From NCBI GenBank assembly GCA_039621445.1, contig CP154957.1, positions 38,596,654 through 38,660,653 on the forward strand: a stretch of 64,000 nucleotides of DNA, written 5' to 3'. The notes below the pieces were generated by a model. That model had not been told where the DNA came from and searched no databases. It worked only from the letters and a program-made list of their open reading frames with translations. Made by a program: the position numbers and the translations under genes. Shown here piece by piece: positions 10,522 through 32,924 of this stretch; position 1 is the first letter of the stretch, and every line of letters starts with the position of its first letter. The stretch is from Euglena gracilis. Taxonomy: Eukaryota; Euglenida; Euglenophyceae; Euglenales.

Positions 10522-13500
10522 TTTTTGTTTTTTTTTTTTTGTTTTTGGCAAGGAAGCATCTGTTTTGGAGAACAGAAACAGTGTTTTGGCTGTTCGTTTT
10601 TGGCAGTTGTCCAAATCGGTCTTCCATTGCTCAGGTTCAGCCAAGTCCAGCCGCCCCCCCCCCCGCCAGGCAGCTCAAATCACACAATCATTTAGTCACT
10701 GGCAGACCCCCCCCCCGGGTGACTGATTTTCCAGAGTGACTGACTGGTTTTGCCACCCCAGGGGGGGGGAGTCGGCAAAAAACCCATCAACGTGACCTGG
10801 TGCCAGAAAAGTTTTTCCCATTTTCTCATGTTTGTCGTTTTATTTTTATTTTAATAGCACAATCATTTCCAAACCCACATTCTTGATATTCTTTCTTTCA
10901 CCTTGATTGATTCTGTCTGTGGAAGTGGGGTTGCTAAAAACATAGCCGACTTCCTTTACAGCTGGTCAGGGTTCAATTCTGACTGAAAATCAGGCGTTCT
11001 CAAACAAAGGGTGGGTGTACTGCATTAGATGAATGCTCCCAGATCCTGCTTCTCTTTGTGCGTCCACTGTTGCATCCATTGCTGCAGCCGCAAACCGCTC
11101 ATTTGAATTAAAACGAAGGTGAACACCCATTTTTGCTGCCATTTCCACCCCCCCCCCCATTTCTTTCCGTATCCATCTTTTTCTTTTTCTTCTTCTTTTT
11201 TTTTTTTTAAATTTGTGTGTGTGTGTGTGCAATGAACCTGACATTCAGATCTTGTTTTCTTCCAAACAGAAGAAGGTGACGGGCCGCTTTGGCGTGTTCG
11301 GCACGACATCCCAGCGCTTCCCATTACCAAAAGATGAAACCATAGGTGTGTCATTCCTTCCCCCTGGGAATTTTGATGTGGTGAAGTAATGCCCCATGAT
11401 GTCTTGTGGCTCCCGTCCAGAAAATCTCCCACCGTTTTCTGTTTTCAAATGCCCAGAATTGCTCTTCTCTCTTGTCTGTTGCTCTGCTCTTTTGTCAGCT
11501 TTTTTTTTTTTTAAAGAACATCCCACTCCAACTCTTGAATTTGATTTTGATGCAATACAACATGTTAAAATAAGGCTAATTCAATGAAAATTGCCAAAGA
11601 GCGTCCTGGAATTGCACCATTGACACGGATTTGGCCATTTTTGGGTTTTGCTTCTTGGGAGTGCATCTTGAAACTAAGGAGTTGAAGTCGGAGGCTGTCG
11701 AATACAGCTTCCCATGCAACCCATACAATTGATGATTCATGGCAGGGCCCGGTTTGTATGACCCCAAAGTGGGGCTCGGCGTGGAGGTCGCCAAGCCCCG
11801 GAAGAAGGATCCCCGGTCTGCGGTATTTGCCTCTCGAAGCTAGGGCGTCGCTGTGCCAGAGGGGGCTCAACCCAACTGGCAGCCTTTTCCCAGCTCTGAA
11901 AGTCCCCAATGCTATATTTGAAATTTAATGAGTTCCTTCCCAGCCGGCCGAAGGGCTTCTGTCAGTAATGGATTTTTGGTTCACTTGTTCCCTGAAGGGA
12001 CATAGTGAAACAAAATTCAGCGCAGATGGCGAGTTCAAATTTAGACTCTCAAAATCGAAAAGAATATTTCATGGGCTTCTGTTTTTTTTATTTAAATTTT
12101 GGAATTTCTTTCAATTGTCCGGGTCGAGTTCTACGTGGATGTGCCGAGTTCCAAGGACCAGGTGGTTAGTCAACAGCCCTTTTCCAGCCCAAATTTTTGG
12201 CTTCTGAGCCCTCCCCCCCCCCCCCCGTCAGAGGGGGGAGGGGGTGGGGGTTGAGCGATGCCCTGTTTGCAGCAAGCGGGGCAACGCGCCGACAACTGCT
12301 GCGGACAGTGCCCCACCGGTTGGGGTCTACGACGTCCCCAGCCCGGAGTGGTTGAGGAAGTCAGTGAATTGCAGCGGCACCGTCCTGGCGGGCGCACCCC
12401 GCTTCAAGGTGTGCAGTGCGTTGTTTGAAAGATGGCAGGGGCAACCCGTTGGTTGCTGTCAGCTTGTTGGCAAGGCAAGCGCCGCAACTTGGATTGTTCA
12501 AAGGAATATTTAGGGATTAAGCGTGTGCAGTTGCTGTCGCCCCAATTCCACTTCACTCAGAGTGTTTTGTTCCCACCCATCAAAAGCCACTTTGTTTCAA
12601 AACGGTTTTTCGGCAAAACGGCAAAAAATCCGTTTCGCCGTCGGCAAAACGGCGAAAAAGCCGTTTCGCCGCTGGCAAAACGGCGAAAAAGCCATTTCGC
12701 CGCTGGAAAAACGGCAAAAAAAGCCGTTTTGCCAACCAAATGTGAGAAAAATGGCAAAAAAGCCGAAACGCCGAAATGAAACGCATACGGGTGGGAACAT
12801 TGTTTGGGTCAGTGGTAGAAATTGGACATTTCATCGGGCGTGGGGGTGCCAGTACGCACCATTGCCATAAACCACAGGCTTGCAGAGGCTTTGGACCTTG
12901 GGGTTGCATACCGCCTGCGAAATCCTAAACAGCATGACTACTCAGCTCGACTATTGTATGATGCATGCCCAGCCAGCTCTGTCAAAGCGCACCGTGCAAG
13001 AGATTGAGGATAGTCTTGTGAGAGAAAAGTTTTACCATCTCACGTCAAACCAAACCCAACCTCAGGCAAGGGGGCAATGCGACCCACACTGTGGTGAGCA
13101 GTATTGTACCCAAGTTTGGACAATCCAAGGCGACAACCCCTGTCACCGCACGCTGAGGGTTTTGTTCGACAAGGGGACCATTTTGGTTCGAATGGCCAAA
13201 CGGTCCGAAAACAACCAAACAATGGCCTCAATTTCTTGCACGGTGCGCTTTGGCAGAGTTGAGGCACTACTGTATGGGGCATGGGCATGCCAGTGGCACA
13301 CACCAGGTGCCGGCACACTCCAGGTGTCAGTGGCACATGCACAGGGCGGTCCATAAGGGACGGGATTTTTTTTTAGTTAAGGACCGCCCCCCCCCCCCAA
13401 TACACAGAAACCCGAACTGGACCCAAAAAAATTTTCCGCCGCTTTCGGCGCCGGGTGTTTTTTTGATCCATTTTGGGACCCATATGGGAGGTCCCCCAAA

Positions 13501-16235
13501 AACCCCTCAAACCCCCATTTTTTCACACCTTCCAAAAATTCAACCTTTTCTCAAAAATTGAAAGTTTTTTCGAAGCAAAAAAGCCAGTGGAAATCCAAAA
13601 ATTTCCAAGAGAAAAAATTGTCAGTAAATTTTGATTGTGCCAAAATTTGGTCCACTTTTTTTTGACCTTCGTTATATTCCACCCCCTTCCTAAAAATTAC
13701 CAAATTTAACTCTGAAACGTTTGAGATTTTTTTTTTGTAAAAAATGTGGTTTCCATCAAAAAATCATGTATTTTGGATTCATTTTTCAATTTTTTTTTCA
13801 AAATTTCAACATTTCTCAAAATTTTGATTTTGAGAGGTTTTTGAAGCAAAAAAATGCCATTGAAAATCCAAAAAAATTCCAAACAGAAAAACTCTCAGTA
13901 AAATTCGAATGTTCCAAAATTTGGTCCCATTTTTTTGACCTGCATTTTTTGGATCCCCCTCCTAATACTTAACAATTTTCAACCCTAAAAATATGGAGTT
14001 TTTTTGGGGGGGAAATGTGGTTTTCCATCAAAAAATGATGTATTTTGGGTTCATTTTTCAAAGTAATTTTCAAAAATTTTCCCCGACCAAAATCCTTATT
14101 TTTTGGTTGAAGTGTATTGGGACTTGAAGGGTATTGTATTTTTTTTGCTTAAGGACCGCCCTGCACATGCTCCAGTATCACAGCTCACAATCTGGCAGAA
14201 GCTTTGGGGCTTGGGATTGAATACCACACCCAAAGTCGTGAAGTATGACGATTTAGTTCGCCGACTGTGAGGTATATAATGGGGAGGAGAATAATGAAAA
14301 GGAACGGTTTGCAATTTTGAAGCCAAGAGGGTCATGCCAACTCCATAATCTTCAACAATAGGATGATGTATTCATGATTTCCAGTAATTTTTGGTGATTG
14401 TCATAATTTTTTTTTTACAAAAGTTCCAAGGTGGCACATGATTTTTTCATGATTCAAAATCCAATTTTTTTGAACCTCGTTTGGCTGAGGTTAAATTTTT
14501 ATTTGTCTTTGGCAGATGCTCCTGGGAATCGTTACAATATGTGTTTTGGAACGTATGCTCCAAAGACACGACAAATGCCAAAATTGATTTTAAAAATTCT
14601 AAATGCCAAAGTTGACGAAATTGGTATTCATCATCTGGTTGAAAAAAATTGGTGACAAAATCAATCAACAGAATGTTTATGATGCTGTCGATTTTTTTGA
14701 TTTTTTTTTTTTGCATTGAGGATTATATGATGCCAAATTTTCAATGTTTCAGTGACTCAATTCCAATTATGAGTTTTGCATGAATCAACTGGAAATCCAC
14801 AACGGTTATTGGTGACACTTTTGCCGTTTTTTCCAGGGTCAAAAGTCCGCAGACACTCCAGGTCCAGGTGCATATGAAGTGGACAACTCCCTGGCAGAGA
14901 AAGGTCCAAGACTGAACCTTTGTGCCAGGTAACAGAAACGTTTTTTTGTTTGATGGTGCAACACGCCCTCGTTTCTCATTCATGCCATTTGCTTTGTATC
15001 TTAACCATTCTTTCCAACAATGATTTCATTTCGGCCCAGAGCAGCCTTGCTTGCACGTTGATAAAGAAGAGAAGAGGAAGGTGAGCAAGGTGTGCCCCTG
15101 TGCGATGGAACCAGTTGCATTGGCTTTCGTCTTTTTCTATTTTATTTGGCCACACCCGGGTGGTGGGGATGGGTACCCCCCCCTCGTGGGTTGGGTGGGG
15201 GAGTCCCACCCGCCCCCCCAGCCTTCCCGTTCAGCCCTGGCCACACCCCAAGGAAATTGCTTTTGCAACCAACACTCTGCTTGCCCCCTGGGGGGATATG
15301 GCCAGAAGTGACCACAAGTGTCAACTTCCGAAAGTGGAGAATGACCTGCTTCTCCCTTCGGGCTCAGTAAGCAGTAGTAAATGAATCGGGTGGTCCACGA
15401 TGGATGATGCCCAGGGCAGCATTGGCACTGGCCACATATGACGAAACTTTTTTTTAATTGAGGACCGCCTTTTGAGGAACAGCCGTTGTTTGGCCCTGAG
15501 GACCTTAGGCCTAAGGGCCAGACAACGGCCGGTCCAGGCATCGAACGGCTTTAGCAAAAATATCACGATTTTTTGGACCATTTCTCCTGTGGGTTTTTCG
15601 TTGAATGTCGTGGTAAGGCTCTCAAGGATCGTCCTTGCTGATGGCAGGGTGAGATGGCGATGGGCTGGTTGAGCATTCCTGCTGCCTTGGGGGGGGGGGG
15701 CAGATTTTTTTTCCCGTGGTATTTCAAATAAAGAAAAGAATGCTTGTTGACACCAATATTCCCATATGAAAATTGTTTCAATTCCTAACAAAAGGGTTTT
15801 TTCCCCCAGCAGAAATATCTGTGTCGTCAGCCGAGAGAGCTTGCTGGGGAAATTTTCTTGGGTCCTCCAGACACCCTCCGCCCCCCCCCCCCCCCCCGGG
15901 TTTGGGTTGCGCTGAGTGGGTACCCACTGGAGGGTTTCCTCTATTTGGGGCGAAGCGAAGCGAAGGTGCAAAAAGCCGATCCTTTCTTGGGAACCCCAAA
16001 ATTGAACCCCCCAAAAGTGGGTCCCCCAGACCGGGGGGATAGGAGGTGGGTTGGTGGTTGGGGTCCCCCCCGGTCTTAAAAGAACTGGTGGGATATGGAA
16101 CGCCATGCCATCCCACTGCTTCCGCAGAGCCCGCGTTTCCCTCGCGAAGCGCCGAATGCCGTCCCCGGCCCGGGGACGTACAACGCCGACACCTCCCTGC
16201 TGAAGAAGACCTTCAACGTCACCATCGGGTCCTGA
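3130..16235 (+). CDS. STPG2: Sperm-tail PG-rich repeat (SHIPPO) protein, STPG2-like; spliced, 13 exons seen
   Basis: The exons at 3130-16235, listed separately, together encode about 12 copies of the SHIPPO/STPGR motif (consensus P-G-P-G-x-Y), for example TPGPGAY, NPGPGSY, SVGPGYY, SPGPGYY and VPGPGTY. Each lies 30-60 residues from the next and is often preceded by an FGS-type segment. Proteins of this family bind or stabilise axonemal microtubules in cilia and sperm tails. The exon-3 segment with APSIP...GYEEGPGG and the C-terminal SLLKKTFN resemble STPG2, so I favour that subfamily, but only from memory of the family. Most exon joins keep phase: 3302/4617, 4823/5409, 5558/7363, 8186/9291, 9320/9393, 9845/11270, 11345/11746, 12408/14837 and 14928/16130. 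The last exon ends in TGA at 16233. The first visible exon has no start codon, so 5' exons are missing or unrecognised. Odd points are a frame break in exon 4 and a non-GT donor after exon 10. Confidence 0.8.
4617..4823 (+). CDS. STPG2-like gene, exon 2
   Basis: The acceptor is GACCAG. The exon encodes two PG motifs, TPGPGAY and NPGPGSYNV, with FMFASKTSRM between them. The donor is CCAG|GTGTGC, phase 1, matching the next acceptor. Confidence 0.85.
5409..5558 (+). CDS. STPG2-like gene, exon 3
   Basis: The acceptor is TTTTGCAG. The exon encodes the non-repeat block APSIPTILQSFGYEEGPGG, which is the part most suggestive of STPG2. The donor is GCAG|GTCTGC, phase 1, and the next exon restores a Gly codon in frame. 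Confidence 0.8.
6098..6412. repeat. Cluster of GCGCAAAT palindromes
   Basis: Variants of TGCGCGCATTTGCGCAAATG recur about every 40-60 bp: near 6100, 6146, 6253, 6293, 6350 and 6386. Each is a near-perfect palindrome, with GTTTGTG/CACAAAC flanks repeated. It lies within intron 3 of the STPG2-like gene. Confidence 0.85.
6850..7079. mobile_element. hAT-like MITE, 230 bp
   Basis: The ends are inverted copies: CAGGCTTCTTCTAAGTC on the left, and the reverse complement of the right end reads CAAGCTTCTTTTTAAGAC. Flanking 8-mers GCAGGTAC (6842-6849) and GCAGGCAC (7080-7087) match at 7 of 8, consistent with an aged 8-bp target duplication. The interior is oligo-C/oligo-G with no coding potential. Confidence 0.7.
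7363..7525 (+). CDS. STPG2-like gene, exon 4 with frame break
   Basis: The acceptor is CATTCACAG. The exon begins NHVDSVGPGYYEQ in frame with exon 3. After about 7432 the frame meets a TGA. From about 7450 the family-like segment (STAFGKGKTKR) continues in a different frame. This implies a small indel near 7433-7450, from mutation or from sequencing/assembly error. The donor lies near 7522-7526 and is not certain. Confidence 0.6.
7665..7880. repeat. Compound microsatellite (CA, CGCA, CCCA, CTCA)
   Basis: Runs of CCCA, CGCGCA, CA, ACGC and TCAC. Open frames through it are low-complexity artefacts. Confidence 0.95.
8048..8186 (+). CDS. STPG2-like gene, exon 5
   Basis: The exon encodes SYNPDSVEPDEVVRPSYVFL and then LTPGPGSYQ. 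The donor is CCAG|GTCCCT, phase 0. Two acceptors are possible, after TTTCCAG at 8047 or after GTGGCAG nine bases on; both give the same downstream frame. Confidence 0.75.
9018..9145. repeat. 128-bp hairpin with about 62-bp arms
   Basis: The arm starting CCAAAGATCCGCAGCATCAA is mirrored by TTGATGCTGCGGATCTTTGG, with only 4 nt (ACTG) between the innermost CACAGG/CCTGTG. A few mismatches occur in the arms. It may be a palindromic MITE. It is intronic in the STPG2-like gene. Confidence 0.9.
9291..9320 (+). CDS. STPG2-like gene, 30-nt micro-exon
   Basis: Between acceptor TTGATTCCAG and donor GGGG|GTACAAAG lie ten codons (HTTMGRAFTG). They join phase 0 to phase 0 with both neighbours. The intron that follows is only 72 bp (9321-9392). 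The call rests on splice signals and phase. Confidence 0.55.
9393..9545 (+). CDS. STPG2-like gene, exon 7
   Basis: The acceptor is CTCTTGCAG. The exon encodes GPKMWKSAEDFAARIPEG and then FGSTSRKVFEPLAEQ. The donor is not resolved; GT dinucleotides near 9530 and 9554 are candidates. GC content and third-position G/C rise sharply here and in the next exon. Confidence 0.65.
9609..9845 (+). CDS. STPG2-like gene, exon 8
   Basis: The exon encodes TPGPGTYDARL and, about 45 residues later, SPGPGYYTSDKDGVSAGLQ. The donor is CTGCAG|GTGCGC, phase 0. The 5' edge is uncertain because no strong acceptor precedes the open frame (GGGTCAG at about 9582 is possible). Confidence 0.7.
10441..10540. repeat. Poly-T tract of about 80 bp
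   Basis: An almost uninterrupted T run followed by interrupted T-rich sequence. It could be the copied poly-A tail of a minus-oriented retrotransposed sequence, but no body is recognisable next to it. Confidence 0.95.
11270..11345 (+). CDS. STPG2-like gene, exon 9
   Basis: The acceptor is TTCCAAACAG. The peptide KKVTGRFGVFGTTSQRFPLP is an FGS-type unit. The donor is CATAG|GTGTGT, phase 1, and joins GG of the next exon to complete the IGPG of a repeat. Confidence 0.85.
11746..11839 (+). CDS. STPG2-like gene, exon 10 with unusual donor
   Basis: The acceptor is CATGGCAG. The exon encodes GPGLYDPKVGLGVEVAKPRK and ends AVFASR. Continuity with exon 11 requires splicing after CGAAG, but the next bases are CTAGGG, with no GT, and reading through gives TAG. 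Either the intron is non-canonical, with the ambiguous AGC shared at both ends, or the gene has a premature stop. Confidence 0.7.
12273..12408 (+). CDS. STPG2-like gene, exon 11
   Basis: The acceptor is GTTTGCAG. The exon encodes SKRGNAPTTAADSAPP, then a degenerate repeat VGVYDVPSPEW, and ends AGAPRFK. The donor is TTCAAG|GTGTGC, phase 0. The 2.4-kb intron that follows contains an 822-bp hAT-like element. Confidence 0.8.
12600..12785. repeat. Tandem repeat of CGTTTCGCCG...CGGCGAAAAAGC
   Basis: Units of about 32 bp alternate GGCAAAACGGCGAAAAAGCC with CGTTTCGCCG. Each unit is partly self-complementary. Confidence 0.85.
12868..12955 (+). repeat. Diverged repeat, copy A
   Basis: CAGAGGCTTTGGACCTTGGG and following bases resemble the segment at about 14185-14270 (GCAGAAGCTTTGGGGCTTGG), in the same orientation. 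Both read as an ...LAEALxLGxxY peptide in one frame. They flank the 822-bp hAT-like element. Function unknown. Confidence 0.55.
13342..14163. mobile_element. hAT-like MITE, 822 bp
   Basis: The left end is CAGGGCGGTCCATAAGG. The reverse complement of the right end reads CAGGGCGGTCCTTAAG. Flanks CACATGCA (13334-13341) and CACATGCT (14164-14171) match at 7 of 8. The interior is AT-rich with internally repeated segments (TTTTGAAGCAAAAAA, CATCAAAAAAT) and a GGCGCC hairpin. It resembles the block at 24480-25060. No transposase ORF is present. Confidence 0.75.
14185..14270 (+). repeat. Diverged repeat, copy B
   Basis: Partner of the segment at 12868-12955, lying just beyond the right end of the 822-bp element. 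Confidence 0.5.
14837..14928 (+). CDS. STPG2-like gene, exon 12
   Basis: The acceptor is TTTTTTCCAG. The exon encodes GQKSADTPGPGAYEVDNSLA. The donor is GCCAG|GTAACA, phase 2, and completes Ser with C of exon 13. Confidence 0.88.
15478..15532. repeat. Hairpin
   Basis: CCGTTGTTTGGCCCT and AGGGCCAGACAACGG are inverted copies about 16 bp apart. Adjacent upstream sequence AATTGAGGACCGCC resembles the right terminus of the 13342-14163 element, but no left partner is seen. Confidence 0.7.
16130..16235 (+). CDS. STPG2-like gene, terminal exon
   Basis: The acceptor is TTCCGCAGAG, using the second AG for phase. The exon encodes PRFPRE, VPGPGTYNADTSLLKKTF and NVTIGS, then TGA. The Arg-Phe of PRF and the LLKKTFN tail are family-like. 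Confidence 0.88.
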
Positions 16236-18482
16236 CGAGTCCGCCGAGCCTCTTGCATGTTCCGCTTTTCTCTTCCTTTTGCATTGTTGGCAGAGCTCTG
16301 TGGGCCATCTCCCATTCGATGTCGATGTGCTGCCCTGTCCGATGACCAAAGGTTGTCCCTATACCACACCAAGATCTGAATTTTTTGTTTGGGTCACAGG
16401 GGGGTCGAGAGGCCGCTGCAGGGATTTGTCCTAAGTCAGTGCTACAACCAGACAACGGCAGATAATAAGGGTATTTGTCCAGCCACAATTCCCAGAGAAA
16501 ACGATTTTTAAGGAAAGTTTTGTTATGACGAAAAAGGGAGAAATGTATTTTTTTGGGACCCCTGCCCAGGGCAAAGCAGAACACAAATGGAAAAAAAGTC
16601 CTGGTGCCCACCACTTGAGAAACACTTCCAGGTGGTCGCCATGGATGTCCTGCCTGTGTGCGTTTGCCAGGCTCGTCTGTGCATGAATGTATGCAGAGCT
16701 GTGCATTTCGTCACCTCTGTCTCCTCCACTTACCCTCTCGCTGTTTCAATCGCGCATTTGCTGTACTCTTCTTTGTGTTTTCCTATGAGCTCATCGTCAT
16801 CATTCTGTCGATTCTGATGAAATTCCCAAGGATATTGCAAATGCTGGGCTTATTTGCCATGCTCCAAAATGGTCAAGGAAGCTGTTGTCGATCTCTGTTA
16901 AACCCAATTATGTTTTGGCACACAGGGAACAAATAATTGTTCTTTTCTCAATGTGCTCATCCCCCTCCTTAATGTACGTCATGGAGATGCAAGTTGCCGG
17001 ATTTAGAGGCATTCTTACAAAGCATGTGAATCGGCACAAAAGACCCATTCCCCAAATGATTGGTTTGAATTATCCCCTCCTTGTTCTAGAGCTACCTCCT
17101 TGTCCTCCTTGAAGTATCCCGCTATTTGCTCAGCACCAAGATGTCCAAGCAGAGAAATTGAGACCTACCCAAAGAAGAGGCAATTAGAAAACAAGGAGTT
17201 CAGATGATTTTGCAGTGTGTCTGCACAACTCCCATAAAAGGTGAGTTGCCAGAAACTGAGACCTAGGTCTTATTCTGTGGTTGCTGGAAACATCCAGGTG
17301 GGTTTTTTTTTGTGTATTATCCATCTTATCTGGAGAACTTTGTATTACGTACATCAATTTGCCAATTCATCGTTGTCTCTGGCAAATGTGAGACGAGACC
17401 CGTTGACCTTTTTTCCTGATGACACGTGGAAGTCTCCATCTCCATTTGTTTGTCTTAATTTGTCAATGCTGTTGTTGCACCTGTATTATTTGCATCTGTG
17501 CCACCTGCACCACTTCGCGAGCTGTTGCACCCCCTTGCCTTGGGATTGTTGTGAGAAAATTTTGCTTCAGATGAGTACCCAAAACGGTATGTGTGAACGT
17601 GTGATTTCGAGGTAAAAAAATCCGACACCTCACCGCGAAGGTGTACTTGTTATCTGGTGCTCTGCAGTTCTGAAGAACAGTGTTTTTTTTATATTTTGGC
17701 TTTTTTGGCATTTTTTTTCAGGCCCACATGTGCGAATTGTCAGGGCTCCAGAGGAGGTGATTTGGGTTGTGTCATTTAGGTCGTTTGGGCACTGCGTACA
17801 TTTAGGGTATGGCTCTTTTGTGGGAGTTAGGGTAAAAAAGTTGTTGTGGTTTGTTATTCCCAGCATTGTATTGGCTGTGGTGCTACTTTTTGAGCCACTT
17901 TTTTTATCTGCATTTTTTTTTGTGATGGTTACAGGGAACTTCAAGATGTGGTATCTGTTTCATCTGTTGGATTTCGATGGTATCTTCCTTGCTTAACAAC
18001 CGCAAGTTGTCAGCAAGAACTTGTCAGCAACGAACCAATCAAAAGGTACCTTCCCCCCACCCACCCCTCCAAATGACCACCATGGCCAATCTGGGGAGGT
18101 TGCCTCACAAATCTTCATGTTCCCATGTGTTTTAATTTCTGCTGTGGGGATGAAACACAACAAGCTGCAATGGAAATGCAGAACACTCGGCATTATGCAA
18201 GGAACCTCCTGGACACTAGAGCACCTGGCATGTAGGTCTTTTGCACTTGTGACCGACCACCGGTGCATATCATGTCGCCCAATGGTGACCTTCTTTCAGT
18301 CGATTTGGTGACCGAACCAAACCGCCCTGCATCAAAGGCTGCAAACCAAACTCTGAATCCCAACATGGCAGCCTGGCCCATTGTTTGCCAAGTGTGGCCA
18401 TGTGTTTCATCCTGTGCTTCCCCACTTCCCCCCCCCCACAGACCGGAGCCGCCGGTGTCCCCCATAGGGGGACGTGCGGTGT
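16236..18482. other. Intergenic stretch without recognisable gene
   Basis: Ordinary AT/GC-mixed sequence. Open frames here are short, have no family resemblance and no convincing splice context. Part of it is presumably the 3' end of the STPG2-like transcript and the 5' region of the next gene. Confidence 0.6.
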
Positions 18483-30937
<12,455 letters not shown>

Positions 30938-31406
30938 TTGGCGATCGCGACTAACCCGGTCTTTTCCCCGGGATGCTCTGGCTCCCGATTGCCCCAAATG
31001 GTGGACAGTGTTTGAGCTTTGATTGCAATGTGCTTTTCAGCGTTCAAAATCCGACTTCAAGCTCAAAAAGCGCTGTGCACGCAAAAAAATGCTTCTTTAC
31101 TGGAAAAATGTTGCGGTCACAGCTGGAAAACTCAAAGGTCCCCGACCTTGTCACATGGCACTATCTGGGGGGGATGATGATTATTATTAATGAACCTTCT
31201 TCAATATTGAAGAAGCTCTTGGAAAAAGTACTTTTTGTTTTCTTATCAATTTTGCTTGGGTAAGGCTCTTGAACTTTTGTTGGTGTCTCTTTTCTTTGGG
31301 GAATGGGAAGGTTGAACGGTTGGGATGATTTTCATCTGCATGTTGCCGCTCAACTCCTGGTGTTCTTTTGGCAGCAATGAGGCAGTGTTGTCACTCCCAT
31401 GGGATG

Positions 31407-31412
31407 TCATAT

Positions 31413-31444
<32 letters not shown>

Positions 31445-31527
31445 GATATATAGATATATATAGAGTATATATATATAGATAGATAGGATATATATATATA
31501 TTATATATATATAATATATATAGATAT

Positions 31528-31565
<38 letters not shown>

Positions 31566-31580
31566 TAGATATATTGTATA
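31407..31580. repeat. TA-rich microsatellite
   Basis: (TA)n with TAGATA variants. Confidence 0.98.
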
Positions 31581-31999
31581 CACATATTGTCAGGGCTTAA
31601 ACAGATCTCCGCAAACGTCCAAAGGGCTTATTGATCATTACGGCTGGTTGGAAGACAAGGTGGTTCCCAGACTGCGCAGGGGCTGGTGTGCCAAACCTGC
31701 ACCGAAAAAATCCACCCCCATAACAGAACCCCCCCACCAGATGCCTCGCCCAAGTGAACCCAGGGGTGAACCTACCTGGCAACTCGGCAGCTGCCTTTAT
31801 GGAACGAAAAGATTCCTCCCTTAAGGCACCCAAGGCGATCCCAAAGGGGGTTGTATCGCTATCGTGGCAGCCGCCGAGCATCCCGGTCATTTCCTCACCG
31901 CCACCCCTAGATATGTGTGTGAGCGTGTGTGCCCGTGTGTGCAGAGGGGCAGGCCCTCCGACTGTTCACATTTTATCTCGGGGTCGTCCAGCACTGTAC

Positions 32000-32292
32000 C
32001 AGGCTTGTGCTTAGTCGGGTGCCTACCCCACGGGGGGGGGGGGTGCTAGGGGCAGGCACCCCATAGCACCTGATCCGCCCCCCCCCCCGGGGGTAGGGTT
32101 TTGGGGGGGTGCCTGCCCCTAGCAGGCACCCCCCTCCGACCCCGGCGCCAAAGGCGCCGGGGGCCTGGAAAAGGCCATTTTCAATGAAAATTTTCTGCCC
32201 CTATCCCCCCCCGGGGGGGTGTGCCTGCTAGGGGCAGGCACCCTATAGCACCCACCCACCCCCTCCCCCCCCGGTTGGTAAGCACAAGCATG
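32000..32292. mobile_element. hAT-like MITE, 293 bp, exact 8-bp target duplication
   Basis: The left end is CAGGCTTGTGCTTAGTC. The reverse complement of the right end reads CATGCTTGTGCTTACCAA. It is flanked by identical CACTGTAC (31992-31999 and 32293-32300). The interior has GGTGCCTACCCC/GGGGTGCC words, oligo-C/G tracts and a GGCGCCAAAGGCGCC hairpin. Its ends are closely related to those of the element at 22226-22588. Confidence 0.88.
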
Positions 32293-32329
32293 CACTGTAC
32301 GCCCCTTCGCCCCCAGCCCCCGGTTGGCC

Positions 32330-32486
32330 TCCATCTGGCATTCCGGCCATCCATTTTGGAACCCAAGTACTCTCGTCTGAGAGTCCGAGAAGCTGTGCCC
32401 TTGCAGGATGCTCTTTTTGGTGCACTGGTGGATTTCCTCTGTCATCGGAATTCGGATGGAGGAACTGGTCCAAAGAGTGCTCGGCT
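32330..32486 (+). other. Possible unassigned exon
   Basis: The open frame includes LHLAFRPSILEPKYSRLRVR and QDALFGALVDFLCHRN, and is followed by a good donor GGCT|GTAAGT. No acceptor or family identified. A CT microsatellite follows in the putative intron. Confidence 0.25.
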
Positions 32487-32520
32487 GTAAGTACCAGAAG
32501 AACTTTATTTTTATCGCTTT

Positions 32521-32521
<1 letters not shown>

Positions 32522-32601
<80 letters not shown>
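32522..32601. repeat. CT microsatellite
   Basis: (CT)n of about 80 bp. Confidence 0.98.
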
Positions 32602-32602
<1 letters not shown>

Positions 32603-32924
32603 GAATTGGTGTTGCTGGGGGAACTCCTTGGGGGGAACCCCTTGCCGACCCGAGAATGTGTGGGCTTGTGGGGGGAAGTGTGTTGTCAGTCGGTATGGTG
32701 CGCGTGTGTTGTCAGTCTGTGTTGCGGTTTCGCCCCAGGCTGGCAGGTGGGGCATCGTCGGGGAGACGACCCTGCCAACCCTCGTCCCCGACCGCTGTTG
32801 TCTGTGTGGTGCAGACCGTTAAAAAAGAGCTCTGCGTCACCCTCCTGGGGGTGGGGGTGGGGGGGGCTGAAAAAAACGAGCCCCAAAAGCTCACATATGG
32901 CACAAAGTGGGGCCCCCTCACCCG

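Noticed and set aside
14518-14600. Possible extra STPG2-like exon (APGNRYN after a good acceptor TTTGGCAG)
   Set aside because: Its phase does not fit exon 11 (phase 0) or exon 12 (phase 0), while direct joining of exons 11 and 12 is in phase. Kept out of the model.
15440-15475. AATTGAGGACCGCC as right end of another hAT-like element
   Set aside because: No inverted left partner or target duplication found.
15321-16349. 342-codon minus-strand ORF
   Set aside because: Runs antisense to the terminal exon of the STPG2-like gene and through oligo-C/G sequence. No family resemblance.
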